From: Flavobacteriales bacterium UBA7519
GTDB taxonomy: Bacteria > Bacteroidota > Bacteroidia > Flavobacteriales > Weeksellaceae
Assembly: GCA_002476905.1 (NCBI GenBank)
Contig: DLND01000029.1
Coordinates: 9,623-17,784, forward strand
Length of the DNA stretch: 8,162 nt
Direction: 5' to 3'
Below are positions 1 to 7,144 of the stretch, one piece after another. The position numbers were made by a program, and so were the translations under genes. The notes below the pieces were generated by a model, which was given only the letters and a program-made list of their open reading frames with translations, had not been told where the DNA came from and did no database searches. Positions within the stretch are counted from its first letter, which is position 1. The number at the start of each line of letters is the position of its first letter.

Positions 1-25
1 AAAAGTTTGCCGTTCCATTGCTCAT
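1..25 (-). CDS. Possible 5' end of a gene cut by the window edge
   Basis: On the minus strand an ATG at 25-23 opens a frame that runs off the left edge as MSNGTANF. It is the first usable start codon in this frame after the glycosyltransferase stop, about 30 bp away. No terminator hairpin lies between the two, so a downstream gene in the same transcript is plausible. One other minus-strand frame is also open to the edge but has no start codon here. With only eight codons visible no function can be given, and this may not be a gene at all. Confidence 0.2.
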
Positions 26-55
26 GCGCGGTTCGTGTAAGTTGTTCTTGGTGAT

Positions 56-1411
56 TTACATCTTTTTAATGATTTCGGAAAGTTTTTTAGTCAGTTCCTT
101 TCTGCTGAATTCATTGATATTGGCAGCGTTTATAATCGATTTACCATCTTTCCAGTCCAGAAATAATCTAAAGATATAATCCTTAATTTTATCTGTCTGA
201 GCGTAATCAAAGTGCGCACCTGCATTAGTTTTGTTGAGAATAGTTTCCACATCTGCATCTTTGGGACCAAAAGAGATAATTTTTTTTCCCGTTGCAAGAT
301 ATTCGAAAAGTTTTCCCGGAATAATTCCTTTTGAGCTTTCATGAGGGAAATTAGTAATTAACAGCAAATCAGATTTATTCATTTCAGTTACGGAATCTTG
401 ATGCGAAAGATAACCTAGATTTTTAATATTGGATTTTAAAATAGAGTTTTCGATTTCGTTCAGGATTTTATCATCCACTCTTCCGACCAATTTTAACTCA
501 AAATTGTCTGCAAAATCAGGATGTTGATTGCATAATTCGATTAGGGCTTTCCAAAGATTTTCAGGATTTCTCAGTTGTTCCAAAACGCCAACATAACTCA
601 TCGTGAAAGTATGCTCAGTAATTGGATTATTTTTTTCTGTGGTTTGTAAAACTGAAAATTCTCCAGCTTGCGAATTCTGAAATCCTAAAACTTTACTTGG
701 TTCCGAAATGTCAAAACCATTTGTAATACAATATGAATTAGCACCATTTTTCCTGAAATTTTCTGCATCTGTATAGCTTGTTGCCAAGGTAACGTCTGCT
801 GTTTCGAAAACTGATTTTTCCAGATTTCTGTGTTTTTTATCCGAAAATTTGGTCAGTTTCAGATGTTTATAATAAGAAATTTCTGTCCAGGGATCCCGAA
901 AATCCGCAATCCATTTGAGCTTTGGTAATTCTTTTTTTAATCCTAAACCTATCAGGTGAAGGCTGTGAGGTGGTCCTGTAGTTACCAGAACATCAATATC
1001 ATTTTCCTTCAGATATTTTTTAAGAAATGCTATGGATGGTTTAATCCAGAATTTTCGGGCATCTGGAATGAAAAAATTGCCGCGTATAAAAATCGAAAGT
1101 TTGGATAAAAAGGATTGATTATTTCCGACATCAAATTGACCGCCTTTAAATTTTTTGTTGCTTTTACTGAATTTTTCAGCTAGCTGGTAAGGTTCCCAAA
1201 TATTCGTTCTAATAATTTTTATATTCTTTGGAACATCATTTTGTAATGTATGATCTATCAATGGATAACTAGGGTTTTCTGGCGTGTAAATAATTGGTTC
1301 CAGATCAAAATCGGGAAGATATTTTGCAAATTTCAGCCAGCGTTGTACGCCAGGCCCACCCGCTGGCGGCCAATAATAGGTTACGATTAAAACTTTTTTA
1401 GAATTTTCCAT
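56..1411 (-). CDS. GT-B fold glycosyltransferase (group 1 / GT4-like)
   Basis: A 451-residue cytoplasmic enzyme expected to move a sugar from an activated donor onto a glycan or lipid-linked acceptor, probably in surface polysaccharide or glycoconjugate synthesis. The donor and acceptor cannot be read from the sequence. The N-terminal Rossmann half starts with a beta strand (VLIVTYYWPP, 7-16) and a glycine-rich loop (AGGPGVQRW, 17-25), typical of Bacteroidota members. DFRDPW lies at 170-175. The C-terminal donor-binding half starts near 271 (MSYVGVLEQLRN), has LGY at 332-334, and ends with GKLFEYLATGK (366-376). E370 matches the second glutamate of the GT4 EX7E motif, but the first position is glycine (G362), so the motif is degenerate. 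There is no signal peptide or membrane segment. It starts at an ATG and has no clear Shine-Dalgarno site. It is divergent from the bestrophin gene and no other polysaccharide gene is visible. The family call is secure; the pathway is inferred. Confidence 0.88.
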   Translation of the reverse strand: MENSKKVLIVTYYWPPAGGPGVQRWLKFAKYLPDFDLEPIIYTPENPSYPLIDHTLQNDVPKNIKIIRTNIWEPYQLAEKFSKSNKKFKGGQFDVGNNQSFLSKLSIFIRGNFFIPDARKFWIKPSIAFLKKYLKENDIDVLVTTGPPHSLHLIGLGLKKELPKLKWIADFRDPWTEISYYKHLKLTKFSDKKHRNLEKSVFETADVTLATSYTDAENFRKNGANSYCITNGFDISEPSKVLGFQNSQAGEFSVLQTTEKNNPITEHTFTMSYVGVLEQLRNPENLWKALIELCNQHPDFADNFELKLVGRVDDKILNEIENSILKSNIKNLGYLSHQDSVTEMNKSDLLLITNFPHESSKGIIPGKLFEYLATGKKIISFGPKDADVETILNKTNAGAHFDYAQTDKIKDYIFRLFLDWKDGKSIINAANINEFSRKELTKKLSEIIKKM

Positions 1412-1442
1412 ATCAGAATTTCTGCTTCATCAGAACATGTTG

Positions 1443-1475
1443 TAAATTTATCTGTTTTTTTGAAAGTTTTAACAA
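1443..1475 (-). promoter_or_regulatory. Weak candidate promoter for the glycosyltransferase gene
   Basis: On the minus strand TTG (1475-1473) is followed after 22 bases by TAAATTTA (1450-1443), one mismatch from the Bacteroidota -7 box TAnnTTTG. This would give a leader of about 25-30 nt before the ATG at 1411. It lies in the 89-bp gap shared with the divergent bestrophin gene, for which I found no convincing promoter. AT-rich DNA yields such matches by chance, so the call is weak. Confidence 0.25.
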
Positions 1476-1500
1476 TAAACTTCTCATAATTTCGCTTACT

Positions 1501-2424
1501 ATGATTATCAGAGAAAGATCCAATTGGTTTTTGATGTTGTTTATTTGGAGAGGTTCTGTTTTACGAAAGATTATTCCGCAACTTTTAATTATCACAGTAT
1601 TTTCTGTCGTAGTCCTTTATTTCAAAGGCAATGTCTACGAATATAAAGTCCATCTCAACCCGGCTATCTTTACATTACTGGGGCTTTCGTTGGCTATTTT
1701 TATGGGTTTTTGCAACTCCGCAAGCTATGAAAGGTTTTGGGAAGGAAGAAAGCTTTGGGGGGCATTGGTGATCGAATCAAGGTCATTGACCCGCCAAGTT
1801 ATGACTTTAGTTAATGATGATTCGCACGATTCTGCATTGAAAAAGCAGCAATTTGTCCGGATGATTGTCGCATTGTGCTGGGCTCTTAATTTTCAGCTAA
1901 GGAATAAAGATCCGAAGGATAAATTGAGAAATTTACTATCCGAAGAGCACTTTAAAAGAATTGAAGATAAAAAATTTTTACCGGTAATTCTTCTAAGTCT
2001 GATGGCGGAGTGGATTAATGAACAAAACAGGAACAAGAAGATGGATACCATAATCCTGTCTTCTATAGATGCACAACTTAACAGTATATCACAGATTATA
2101 GGGGGATGTGAGAGGATTGCAAGTACACCTTTACCTTTTGCATATAGCGTTTTGCTGCACAGGACAGTTTATATGTACTGTTTCTGGCTACCGTTCGGAC
2201 TGGTAGATGTGGTGGGCTGGATGATGCCTGTGATTGTACTGTTTGTCAGTTACACATTCATTGCCCTGGATGCAATTATTCAGCAGATTCAGGATCCGTT
2301 CGGCGAGGAGGAAAATGATCTTGCGCTTAATAATCTATGTGATACCATTCAGTTTTCTGTCTATGAGCTGGCTGATATTGCTCAACCTGATTTCAAGACC
2401 TCCAACCATTATTTTATTGACTGA
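1501..2424 (+). CDS. Bestrophin family anion channel (UPF0187)
   Basis: A 307-residue inner-membrane protein of the bacterial bestrophin family. Family members form pentameric ion channels: animal bestrophins conduct chloride, and the studied Klebsiella homologue is cation-selective. Selectivity here is unknown. Hydrophobic segments lie at about 24-42 and 54-72, with a third stretch at about 222-260. Family hallmarks are the NSASYERFWEGRKLWG block (72-87) right after the second segment, the ERIASTPLPFAYSVLLHRT block (204-222) and the acidic DPFGEEEND (265-273) followed by LALNNLC. The length is normal for bacterial members. The start at 1501 gives the usual N-terminus, with an RxxNWF-like stretch before the first membrane segment. 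Its TGA stop overlaps the ATG of the next gene (TGATG), so the two are probably translationally coupled. Channel function is inferred from the family. Confidence 0.93.
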   Translation: MIIRERSNWFLMLFIWRGSVLRKIIPQLLIITVFSVVVLYFKGNVYEYKVHLNPAIFTLLGLSLAIFMGFCNSASYERFWEGRKLWGALVIESRSLTRQVMTLVNDDSHDSALKKQQFVRMIVALCWALNFQLRNKDPKDKLRNLLSEEHFKRIEDKKFLPVILLSLMAEWINEQNRNKKMDTIILSSIDAQLNSISQIIGGCERIASTPLPFAYSVLLHRTVYMYCFWLPFGLVDVVGWMMPVIVLFVSYTFIALDAIIQQIQDPFGEEENDLALNNLCDTIQFSVYELADIAQPDFKTSNHYFID

Positions 2425-2978
2425 TGGATTTTTTCTCAGAGCAAAAATTCGGAAAGCCGGATAAGATATCAAAAGGTGATTACAGCAATTGTGAATTTCT
2501 TCAGTGTGATTTTGCAAATACTGATCTGTCCAATTACAGATTTTCCGATTGTGAGTTCAAAGACTGCGATTTCAGCAATGCTAAAATTTCCGATGTCGTG
2601 TTTCGGGATGTTATTTTCCAAAGTTGTAAAATGATCGGGCTCAATTTTGAAGAGATTAATCAGTTCAATATTTCCTTTCGTTTTGAAAATTGTATGCTAA
2701 ATCATTCCTCATTTTACGGAACAGATATCAGGAAAACAATATTTAATAGTTGTAGTCTTATTGAAACCGATTTTACAGAAAGTAATTTGTCTCACTCTGC
2801 GTTCACAAATTCGAATCTTACCGATGCTGTTTTTGAAAGTACCAATCTCGAATATTCTGACCTTAGATCTGCAATCAATTTCTCCATCGATCCAAACCAA
2901 AATCAACTAAGAAAAGCAAGATTTTCAAGAGATAATCTTTCGGGTTTATTATATCAATTAAATATAATTATAGACTAA
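2424..2978 (+). CDS. Pentapeptide repeat protein, coupled to bestrophin gene
   Basis: A 184-residue protein with tandem A(D/N)LXX-like pentapeptides from about residue 20 to 150, for example NCEFLQCDFANTDLSNYRF (22-40) and ESNLSHSAFTNSNLTDAVF (119-137). A Phe or Leu recurs every fifth residue, so it should fold as a right-handed quadrilateral beta-helix. A non-repeat tail follows (INFSIDPNQN, 151-160, then LRKARFS and NLSGLLYQL), a C-terminal module seen in many pentapeptide proteins related to the McbG/Qnr group. Some members of that group mimic DNA and protect DNA gyrase, but this cannot be assigned here. There is no signal peptide, so it is probably cytosolic. The start overlaps the bestrophin stop by one base and has no visible ribosome site, which supports translational coupling. 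There is no terminator before ggt, 49 bp downstream. Family certain, function unknown. Confidence 0.88.
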   Translation: MDFFSEQKFGKPDKISKGDYSNCEFLQCDFANTDLSNYRFSDCEFKDCDFSNAKISDVVFRDVIFQSCKMIGLNFEEINQFNISFRFENCMLNHSSFYGTDIRKTIFNSCSLIETDFTESNLSHSAFTNSNLTDAVFESTNLEYSDLRSAINFSIDPNQNQLRKARFSRDNLSGLLYQLNIIID

Positions 2979-2979
2979 A

Positions 2980-3008
2980 TTTGCTATAATTATTCCCAAT
3001 TAATTTTC
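2980..3008 (+). promoter_or_regulatory. Candidate Bacteroidota promoter for ggt
   Basis: TTTG (2980-2983) is followed after 17 bases by TAATTTTC (3001-3008). The first box is exact and the second has one mismatch to TAnnTTTG. The predicted transcript start is near 3012-3015, giving a short leader before the ATG at 3028. It sits in the 49-bp gap after the pentapeptide gene, so ggt could be read from here as well as by readthrough. It has not been tested. Confidence 0.4.
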
Positions 3009-3027
3009 AATACCAATTAAGCAAGAA

Positions 3028-4716
3028 ATGAAAAAAACATTATATGCAGTTTTGTTGTTATCTGTCACATTATCTGCACAGTATACGGATATTAACATTA
3101 TCAAAGAAGTCAAAGTAAAAAATAAAGGTGTGGTGCTTTCCGCGCATCCTTTGGCAAGTGAAGCAGGCGCAAAAATATTGAAACAAGGCGGAAACGCTTT
3201 TGATGCAGTCATTGCCACACAGCTCGCGCTGGCTGTGGTTTATCCACAAGCTGGAAACATTGGCGGTGGCGGATTTTTGGTAGGTACCACTTCGGATGGA
3301 AAAAATATAGCATTAGATTATCGGGAAACTGCACCATCTAAAGCAAGTTTCGATATGTATTGGGACAAAAAAGGCAATGCTAATACAGATCTTTCACAAA
3401 ATGGTAGATTGGCAGTGGGTGTTCCGGGAAGTGTATCCGGGATGTTTGAAACAACGAAATATGCCAGATTACCATTTTCTACACTCATTGAACCCGCAAT
3501 AGATCTAGCAGAGAAAGGCTTTGCCATAACAGAACAGGAAGCTGGATTATTAAACGCTCACAAAAATGATTTTCTGAAACATAATAAAAATAAAATCGCT
3601 TTTGTGAAGGATAACTTGTGGAAAGCAGGTGACCTTTTACTACAACCAGAATTGGCAGAAACACTTAAGCGAATTCAAAAAGTTGGCGAAAAGGAGTTTT
3701 ATGAAGGAAAAACAGCAGAATTAATTGTTGAAGAAATGAAACTCGGAAACGGTATTATTCAGCGAAAAGATCTTAAAAATTATAAAACAAAACAACGTAA
3801 AGCATTGGTTTTTAATTATAAAGATCATCAGGTAGTGTCTATGCCAATGCCTTCCAGTGGTGGAACTTTGCTTGCCCAAATGCTGAAAATGGTTTCTTAC
3901 GAAGATCTTTCCAAGTACCAGATGAACTCAGAAGAAGCGGTTCAGATTATGGTTGAGGCGGAACGCAGAGCTTATGCTGACCGAGCGGAATATATGGGTG
4001 ATCCTGATTTTATAGAGGATAAGACGCAAATGCTGATTTCTGACAATTATCTTAAAAGCCGATGGAAATCTTTTGATAAAAATACTGCAACACCAAGCAA
4101 AGATGTAGGTAAAATCATCAACCCAAACCAAAAGGAAAGTACAGAAACAACGCATATTTCTATTCTGGATAAATTTGGTAATGCAGTTTCTGTTACTACC
4201 ACACTCAACGGACTTTACGGAAGTAAAACCGTGGTTTCTGGTGCTGGATTTTTTCTGAATAATGAAATGGATGACTTTTCAGTAAAACCAGGTGTTCCCA
4301 ATATGTATGGAGCTGTAGGTGGGGAAGCTAATAAAATACAACCGGGAAAAAGAATGCTTTCTTCTATGACACCAACAGTAGTGCTGAAAGACGGCAAAGT
4401 AAAAATGGTAGTAGGAACACCCGGCGGGACTACAATTCCCACCTCGGTATTCCAAGCTATTGTAGATGTTATTGACTTTAAGCAAAATGCAAATTTCTCT
4501 GTTAATGCGCCGAAATTTCATCACCAGTGGCTACCAGAAGTTGTAAAAGTCGAAAACAACTTCCCTGAAACAACGATTAAAGCATTGGAGAAAAAGAATT
4601 ATAAATTCGAGAAGATTAAGCAAATTGGCAGGACAGAAGCCATCCTTGTTGATGAGAATCAAAATATCCATGCTGTTGCAGATGGGCGAGGCGATGACTC
4701 TGTAGGAGTAGAATAA
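3028..4716 (+). CDS. ggt: Gamma-glutamyltranspeptidase precursor
   Basis: A 562-residue secreted enzyme that cleaves the gamma-glutamyl bond of glutathione and related compounds, passing the group to water or an amino acid. It belongs to the Ntn-hydrolase family and cuts itself into a large and a small subunit. A Sec signal peptide is visible (KK, then a hydrophobic run ending LSA-Q, likely cut near 17/18), so it should act in the periplasm or outside. By motif alignment with the E. coli enzyme: substrate arginine R99 in LDYRE; cleavage site and nucleophile T375 in ETTHIS; D416 in NNEMDDF; serine pair S445-S446 in KRMLSSMTPT; oxyanion-hole glycines G466-G467 in GTPGG. The lid-loop region (PGVPNMYGAVGGEAN, 421-435, with Y427) is present. 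The length is normal and the C-terminus ends near RGDDSVGVE as in the family. I see no defect, so it should be active. It is followed by a terminator and faces hsp20. Confidence 0.96.
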   Translation: MKKTLYAVLLLSVTLSAQYTDINIIKEVKVKNKGVVLSAHPLASEAGAKILKQGGNAFDAVIATQLALAVVYPQAGNIGGGGFLVGTTSDGKNIALDYRETAPSKASFDMYWDKKGNANTDLSQNGRLAVGVPGSVSGMFETTKYARLPFSTLIEPAIDLAEKGFAITEQEAGLLNAHKNDFLKHNKNKIAFVKDNLWKAGDLLLQPELAETLKRIQKVGEKEFYEGKTAELIVEEMKLGNGIIQRKDLKNYKTKQRKALVFNYKDHQVVSMPMPSSGGTLLAQMLKMVSYEDLSKYQMNSEEAVQIMVEAERRAYADRAEYMGDPDFIEDKTQMLISDNYLKSRWKSFDKNTATPSKDVGKIINPNQKESTETTHISILDKFGNAVSVTTTLNGLYGSKTVVSGAGFFLNNEMDDFSVKPGVPNMYGAVGGEANKIQPGKRMLSSMTPTVVLKDGKVKMVVGTPGGTTIPTSVFQAIVDVIDFKQNANFSVNAPKFHHQWLPEVVKVENNFPETTIKALEKKNYKFEKIKQIGRTEAILVDENQNIHAVADGRGDDSVGVE

Positions 4717-4738
4717 GAGAGAGTTTGAGTTAATATTG

Positions 4739-4769
4739 AAAAAAGGCTTCCAATTTTGGAAGCCTTTTT
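4739..4769. terminator. Bidirectional intrinsic terminator between ggt and hsp20
   Basis: A 9-bp perfect stem, GGCTTCCAA (4745-4753) with TTGGAAGCC (4756-4764), encloses a nominal 2-base gap; the inner A-T pairs would open to form a larger loop. Six A precede it and five T follow it, so it can stop transcription from ggt on the plus strand and from hsp20 on the minus strand. It begins 6 bp after the hsp20 stop codon. Confidence 0.9.
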
Positions 4770-4770
4770 A

Positions 4771-5226
4771 TTATTGAATCTCAATAAGCTTAGGTTCTTG
4801 CTTTCTTGCTTTTTCTGTTTTCGGGATGTTGAGTTTCAGTACACCATTTTCATATTTTGCCTGGATCCGTTCCTCATCCACAACATCTTTTGCCAGCTCA
4901 AAACTACGCGAAAAAGACTGGTAGCTGAATTCTTTTCTCATATATTGGCCGGTTCTGTCTTCTGTTTCATTTTTTTTGGTAGATGAAATTGTCAGAAGAT
5001 TACCTTCCAAAGTGATCATGAAATCTTCCTTTTCCAATCCCGGTGCAGCTACTTCCACTTCAAAGCAATCATCAAGTTCTTTGATGTTTACAGATGGAAG
5101 TGTCGTTCTTGTTGAAGAAAAATTATTATTGCCCCAGTTAAAAAGTTCGCGGCTGAAAAAGTCATCGAACAATGTTCTCGGACTGGCAGGGAACAAATCG
5201 CCAGTGTTTCTTTTTACAATTGACAT
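4771..5226 (-). CDS. hsp20: Hsp20 / alpha-crystallin small heat-shock protein
   Basis: A 151-residue ATP-independent holdase chaperone of the cytosol that binds unfolding proteins and keeps them ready for refolding by ATP-driven chaperones. The N-terminal arm (1-40) contains FDDFFSREL, common in bacterial class A members. The alpha-crystallin domain covers about 42-137, with VEVAAPGLEKEDF (57-69), an FxRSFxL-like strand (FSRSFELAKDV, 105-115) and the hallmark ENGVLKLNIPK (126-136). The C-terminal tail carries the IxI motif IEI (148-150), which docks on neighbouring subunits during oligomer assembly. The length is normal and the gene looks intact. It lies downstream of rny but is separated by a terminator, so it probably uses its own promoter. 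No CIRCE element is visible upstream. A long inverted repeat around the candidate promoter may be its control site. Confidence 0.95.
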   Translation of the reverse strand: MSIVKRNTGDLFPASPRTLFDDFFSRELFNWGNNNFSSTRTTLPSVNIKELDDCFEVEVAAPGLEKEDFMITLEGNLLTISSTKKNETEDRTGQYMRKEFSYQSFSRSFELAKDVVDEERIQAKYENGVLKLNIPKTEKARKQEPKLIEIQ

Positions 5227-5270
5227 AACAAACTGATTTTAAAAGGTTAAACAATATTTTTTGTAAACTC

Positions 5271-5317
5271 AATTTCATAAATTCCAATGGTATGCCAACT
5301 GTTTTTATTATGAAATT
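5271..5317. repeat. 10-bp perfect inverted repeat around the hsp20 promoter
   Basis: AATTTCATAA (5271-5280) and TTATGAAATT (5308-5317) are exact reverse complements separated by 27 bp. The right arm overlaps the candidate -33 box of hsp20 and the left arm covers the predicted transcription start. A related sequence, GTTTTTAT..TATGAAATT, occurs at 5301-5317 and again at 5380-5398 with two extra bases. This layout suits a dimeric or looping regulator, but the arms are AT-rich and no regulator is known. Confidence 0.5.
5285..5315 (-). promoter_or_regulatory. Candidate hsp20 promoter
   Basis: On the minus strand TTTC (5315-5312), 19 bases, then TACCATTG (5292-5285). Each box is one mismatch from TTTG and TAnnTTTG. 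The spacing is the same as in the coiled-coil/zapA promoter at 7919-7949. The predicted start is near 5278, giving a leader of about 50 nt to the ATG at 5226. Confidence 0.35.
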
Positions 5318-5349
5318 CTGTCATTTTAGGTGAAAATTTGTCATCCATG

Positions 5350-5375
5350 AAAAAAGGCTTCCGTATTCGGAAGCC
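5350..5375 (-). terminator. Intrinsic terminator of rny
   Basis: An 8-bp perfect stem (GGCTTCCG at 5356-5363 with CGGAAGCC at 5368-5375) with a 4-base loop is followed on the minus strand by six T (5355-5350). It begins about 27 bp after the rny stop. Its core GGCTTCC/GGAAGCC is the same as in the ggt/hsp20 terminator. The plus-strand side has only a loose T stretch, so it acts mainly for rny. Confidence 0.88.
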
Positions 5376-5402
5376 CAATGTTTTTATAATATGAAATTTT
5401 GA

Positions 5403-6974
5403 TTATCTGGCAATGTTCACAGCTCTTGTTTCTCGGATTACAGTTACTTTGACCTGACCTGGATAAGTAAGCTCATTCTGTATTTTTTCTGAGATATCAT
5501 AAGATAGCTGGTAAGCATTTTCGTCATTTACCTTGCCGCTTTCTACCATAACTCTCAGCTCTCTACCAGCCTGGATAGCATAAGCGCTAGACACGCCCTC
5601 AAAACTCAAAGCTGCAGCTTCAAGATCTTTCAGTCTCTGGATGTAAGACTCCAAGACTTGTCTTCTTGCGCCTGGTCTAGCTCCAGAAATCGCATCGGCC
5701 ACCTGTATAATAGGAGATAGGAGAGAAGTCATCTCAATTTCGTCGTGGTGCGCACCAATAGCATTAATCACTTCAGCATTTTCACCAAATTTTTCAGCCC
5801 ATTGCATCCCAAGAAGTGCGTGTGGCAATTCAGATTCCTGCTCAGGAACTTTACCGATATCGTGTAAAAGACCAGCTCTTTTGGCCAGTTTAACATTCAA
5901 TCCTAATTCCGCAGCCATAGTTGCTGCGATATTGGCAACTTCTCTAGAGTGCTGTAATAAATTTTGACCGTAAGAGGAACGGAATTTCATTCTACCAACA
6001 ATCTTAACCAATTCAGGGTGAAGTCCGTGAATTCCAAGGTCAATGATCGTTCTCTTTCCAACTTCGATGATTTCTTCCTCGATTTGTTTTCTGGTTTTAT
6101 CCACCACTTCTTCGATTCTCGCCGGATGAATTCTGCCATCTGTAACTAATCTGTGAAGTGACAATCTTGCGATCTCTCTTCTTACCGGATCGAAGCAAGA
6201 CAGTAGAATAGCTTCCGGTGTATCATCTACAATAATCTCTACACCTGTAGCAGCTTCTAAAGCACGGATATTTCTACCTTCACGGCCAATAATTCTACCT
6301 TTGATTTCATCAGACTCAATGTTGAAAACAGAAACCGAATTTTCGATGGCCTGTTCTGTCCCGATTCTCTGAATGGTTTGGATGATGATTTTTCTAGCTT
6401 CATTTTTTGCATTAAGCTGAGCTTCTTCCATAATGCTTTGAACGTGTGCTTGGGCTTTGGTTTTAGCTTCTGCTCTCAGAGATTCTACCAATTCGCTTTT
6501 TGCCTCTTCTGCTGAATAGTTGGAAATTTTTTCCAGCATTTCTACTTTTTGAGCGGTTGCAACATCCAAATCGTGCTGTTTTTTCTGAAGAATGTCTAGT
6601 TTTTTGTTATAGTCATTGATTTGCTTTTCAAGATCTTTTTCCAGTTTTCCGGCTTTACTTAGCTCGTCATTAAGTTTGCTCTCTTTGTCTTTGATGCGTT
6701 TTTCCGAGTCATGCATTTTCTTTTCTCTGGACTGGATGTCTGCATCATGCTGGGATTTCAGTTCAAGGAATCTTTCTTTGGCTTGTAGCTGTTTTTCTTT
6801 TTTTACGGCTTCTGCCTGTACACTAGCTTTTTCTATAATGTTTTCGGCGCTCTTTTTGGCGTCTTCTATCATATATTTTGCCTTAGAATTGATAGAGCTT
6901 TTCCCGAAGAAAAGTCCTGCTACGGCTCCTATCAGAAGTGCGACAACACCGATAATAATGGTAATTGTGTCCAT
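5403..6974 (-). CDS. rny: Ribonuclease Y
   Basis: A 523-residue membrane-anchored endoribonuclease that starts mRNA decay and processes some transcripts. The layout is canonical: an N-terminal transmembrane anchor (about 4-24), a long charged coiled coil rich in E and K (about 30-200), a KH RNA-binding domain with [10 protein letters not shown] (226-235, the GxxG loop) and [13 protein letters not shown] (244-256), and a metal-dependent HD domain. Within it are H342, the HD pair H371-D372 in LLHDIGK, and H409-H410 in GAHHDE. The C-terminus ends in the usual [10 protein letters not shown]. The length is that of typical family members (about 520) and all key residues are present. The ATG at 6974 puts the anchor at the extreme N-terminus as expected. 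Upstream on the same strand lie the 6S RNA and zapA, with the 6S terminator between, so rny probably has its own promoter, though I could not locate it firmly. Confidence 0.97.
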   Translation of the reverse strand: MDTITIIIGVVALLIGAVAGLFFGKSSINSKAKYMIEDAKKSAENIIEKASVQAEAVKKEKQLQAKERFLELKSQHDADIQSREKKMHDSEKRIKDKESKLNDELSKAGKLEKDLEKQINDYNKKLDILQKKQHDLDVATAQKVEMLEKISNYSAEEAKSELVESLRAEAKTKAQAHVQSIMEEAQLNAKNEARKIIIQTIQRIGTEQAIENSVSVFNIESDEIKGRIIGREGRNIRALEAATGVEIIVDDTPEAILLSCFDPVRREIARLSLHRLVTDGRIHPARIEEVVDKTRKQIEEEIIEVGKRTIIDLGIHGLHPELVKIVGRMKFRSSYGQNLLQHSREVANIAATMAAELGLNVKLAKRAGLLHDIGKVPEQESELPHALLGMQWAEKFGENAEVINAIGAHHDEIEMTSLLSPIIQVADAISGARPGARRQVLESYIQRLKDLEAAALSFEGVSSAYAIQAGRELRVMVESGKVNDENAYQLSYDISEKIQNELTYPGQVKVTVIRETRAVNIAR

Positions 6975-7020
6975 AAATTTATATATATTGAGTTTTAATT
7001 GTCTCTCTAATTGATGGAAG

Positions 7021-7032
7021 TCAGACGTCTGA
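7021..7032. repeat. 12-bp perfect palindrome upstream of rny
   Basis: TCAGACGTCTGA reads the same on both strands and lies 47-58 bp before the rny start codon. A 12-bp perfect palindrome suits a dimeric repressor or activator site. It has no loop, so it is unlikely to be an RNA hairpin. No known operator was recognised. Confidence 0.45.
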
Positions 7033-7080
7033 AGTTAGATAATTTTGTAACCACACACGCTCTTTTCCAATTTAATAAAC

Positions 7081-7112
7081 TTCCGTCATCCAACTTTTTA
7101 CTTATGACGGAA
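7081..7112. repeat. 9-bp inverted repeat between 6S terminator and rny
   Basis: TTCCGTCAT (7081-7089) and ATGACGGAA (7104-7112) are perfect reverse complements around a 14-base loop. No T run follows on either strand, so it is not an ordinary terminator. It begins 3 bp beyond the U-tract of the structured RNA. It would form a stem-loop in any transcript reading through to rny. Confidence 0.5.
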
Positions 7113-7115
7113 CAT

Positions 7116-7144
7116 AAAAAAAACCTACAACAGTTCAGTTATAG
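7116..7144 (-). terminator. Intrinsic terminator at the 3' end of the 6S RNA
   Basis: On the minus strand CTATAAC (7144-7138) pairs with GTTGTAG (7131-7125), 7 bp including one G-U, around a 6-base loop; one G and then eight T (7123-7116) follow. It uses the same 3' bases (7131-7125) that pair with 7275-7281 in the long closing helix, so the two folds exclude each other. Confidence 0.7.

Noticed and set aside
1487..1494. TAATTTCG as a -7 box for the bestrophin gene
   Set aside because: The only nearby TTTG is 24 bases upstream, too far, and transcription would start at or inside the start codon.
2424..2978. Calling the pentapeptide protein a Qnr quinolone-resistance determinant
   Set aside because: The repeats fit the superfamily, but I cannot see Qnr-specific loops or length (Qnr is about 215-220 residues), so only the family call is supported.
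5227..5349. CIRCE (HrcA) element upstream of hsp20
   Set aside because: I looked for TTAGCACTC-N9-GAGTGCTAA and found nothing similar; the inverted repeat there has a different sequence and spacing.
6616..7014. Plus-strand 132-codon open frame opposite the start of rny
   Set aside because: It is a mirror of the rny coiled-coil coding region, rich in Ser and Phe as expected from antisense of Lys/Glu codons.
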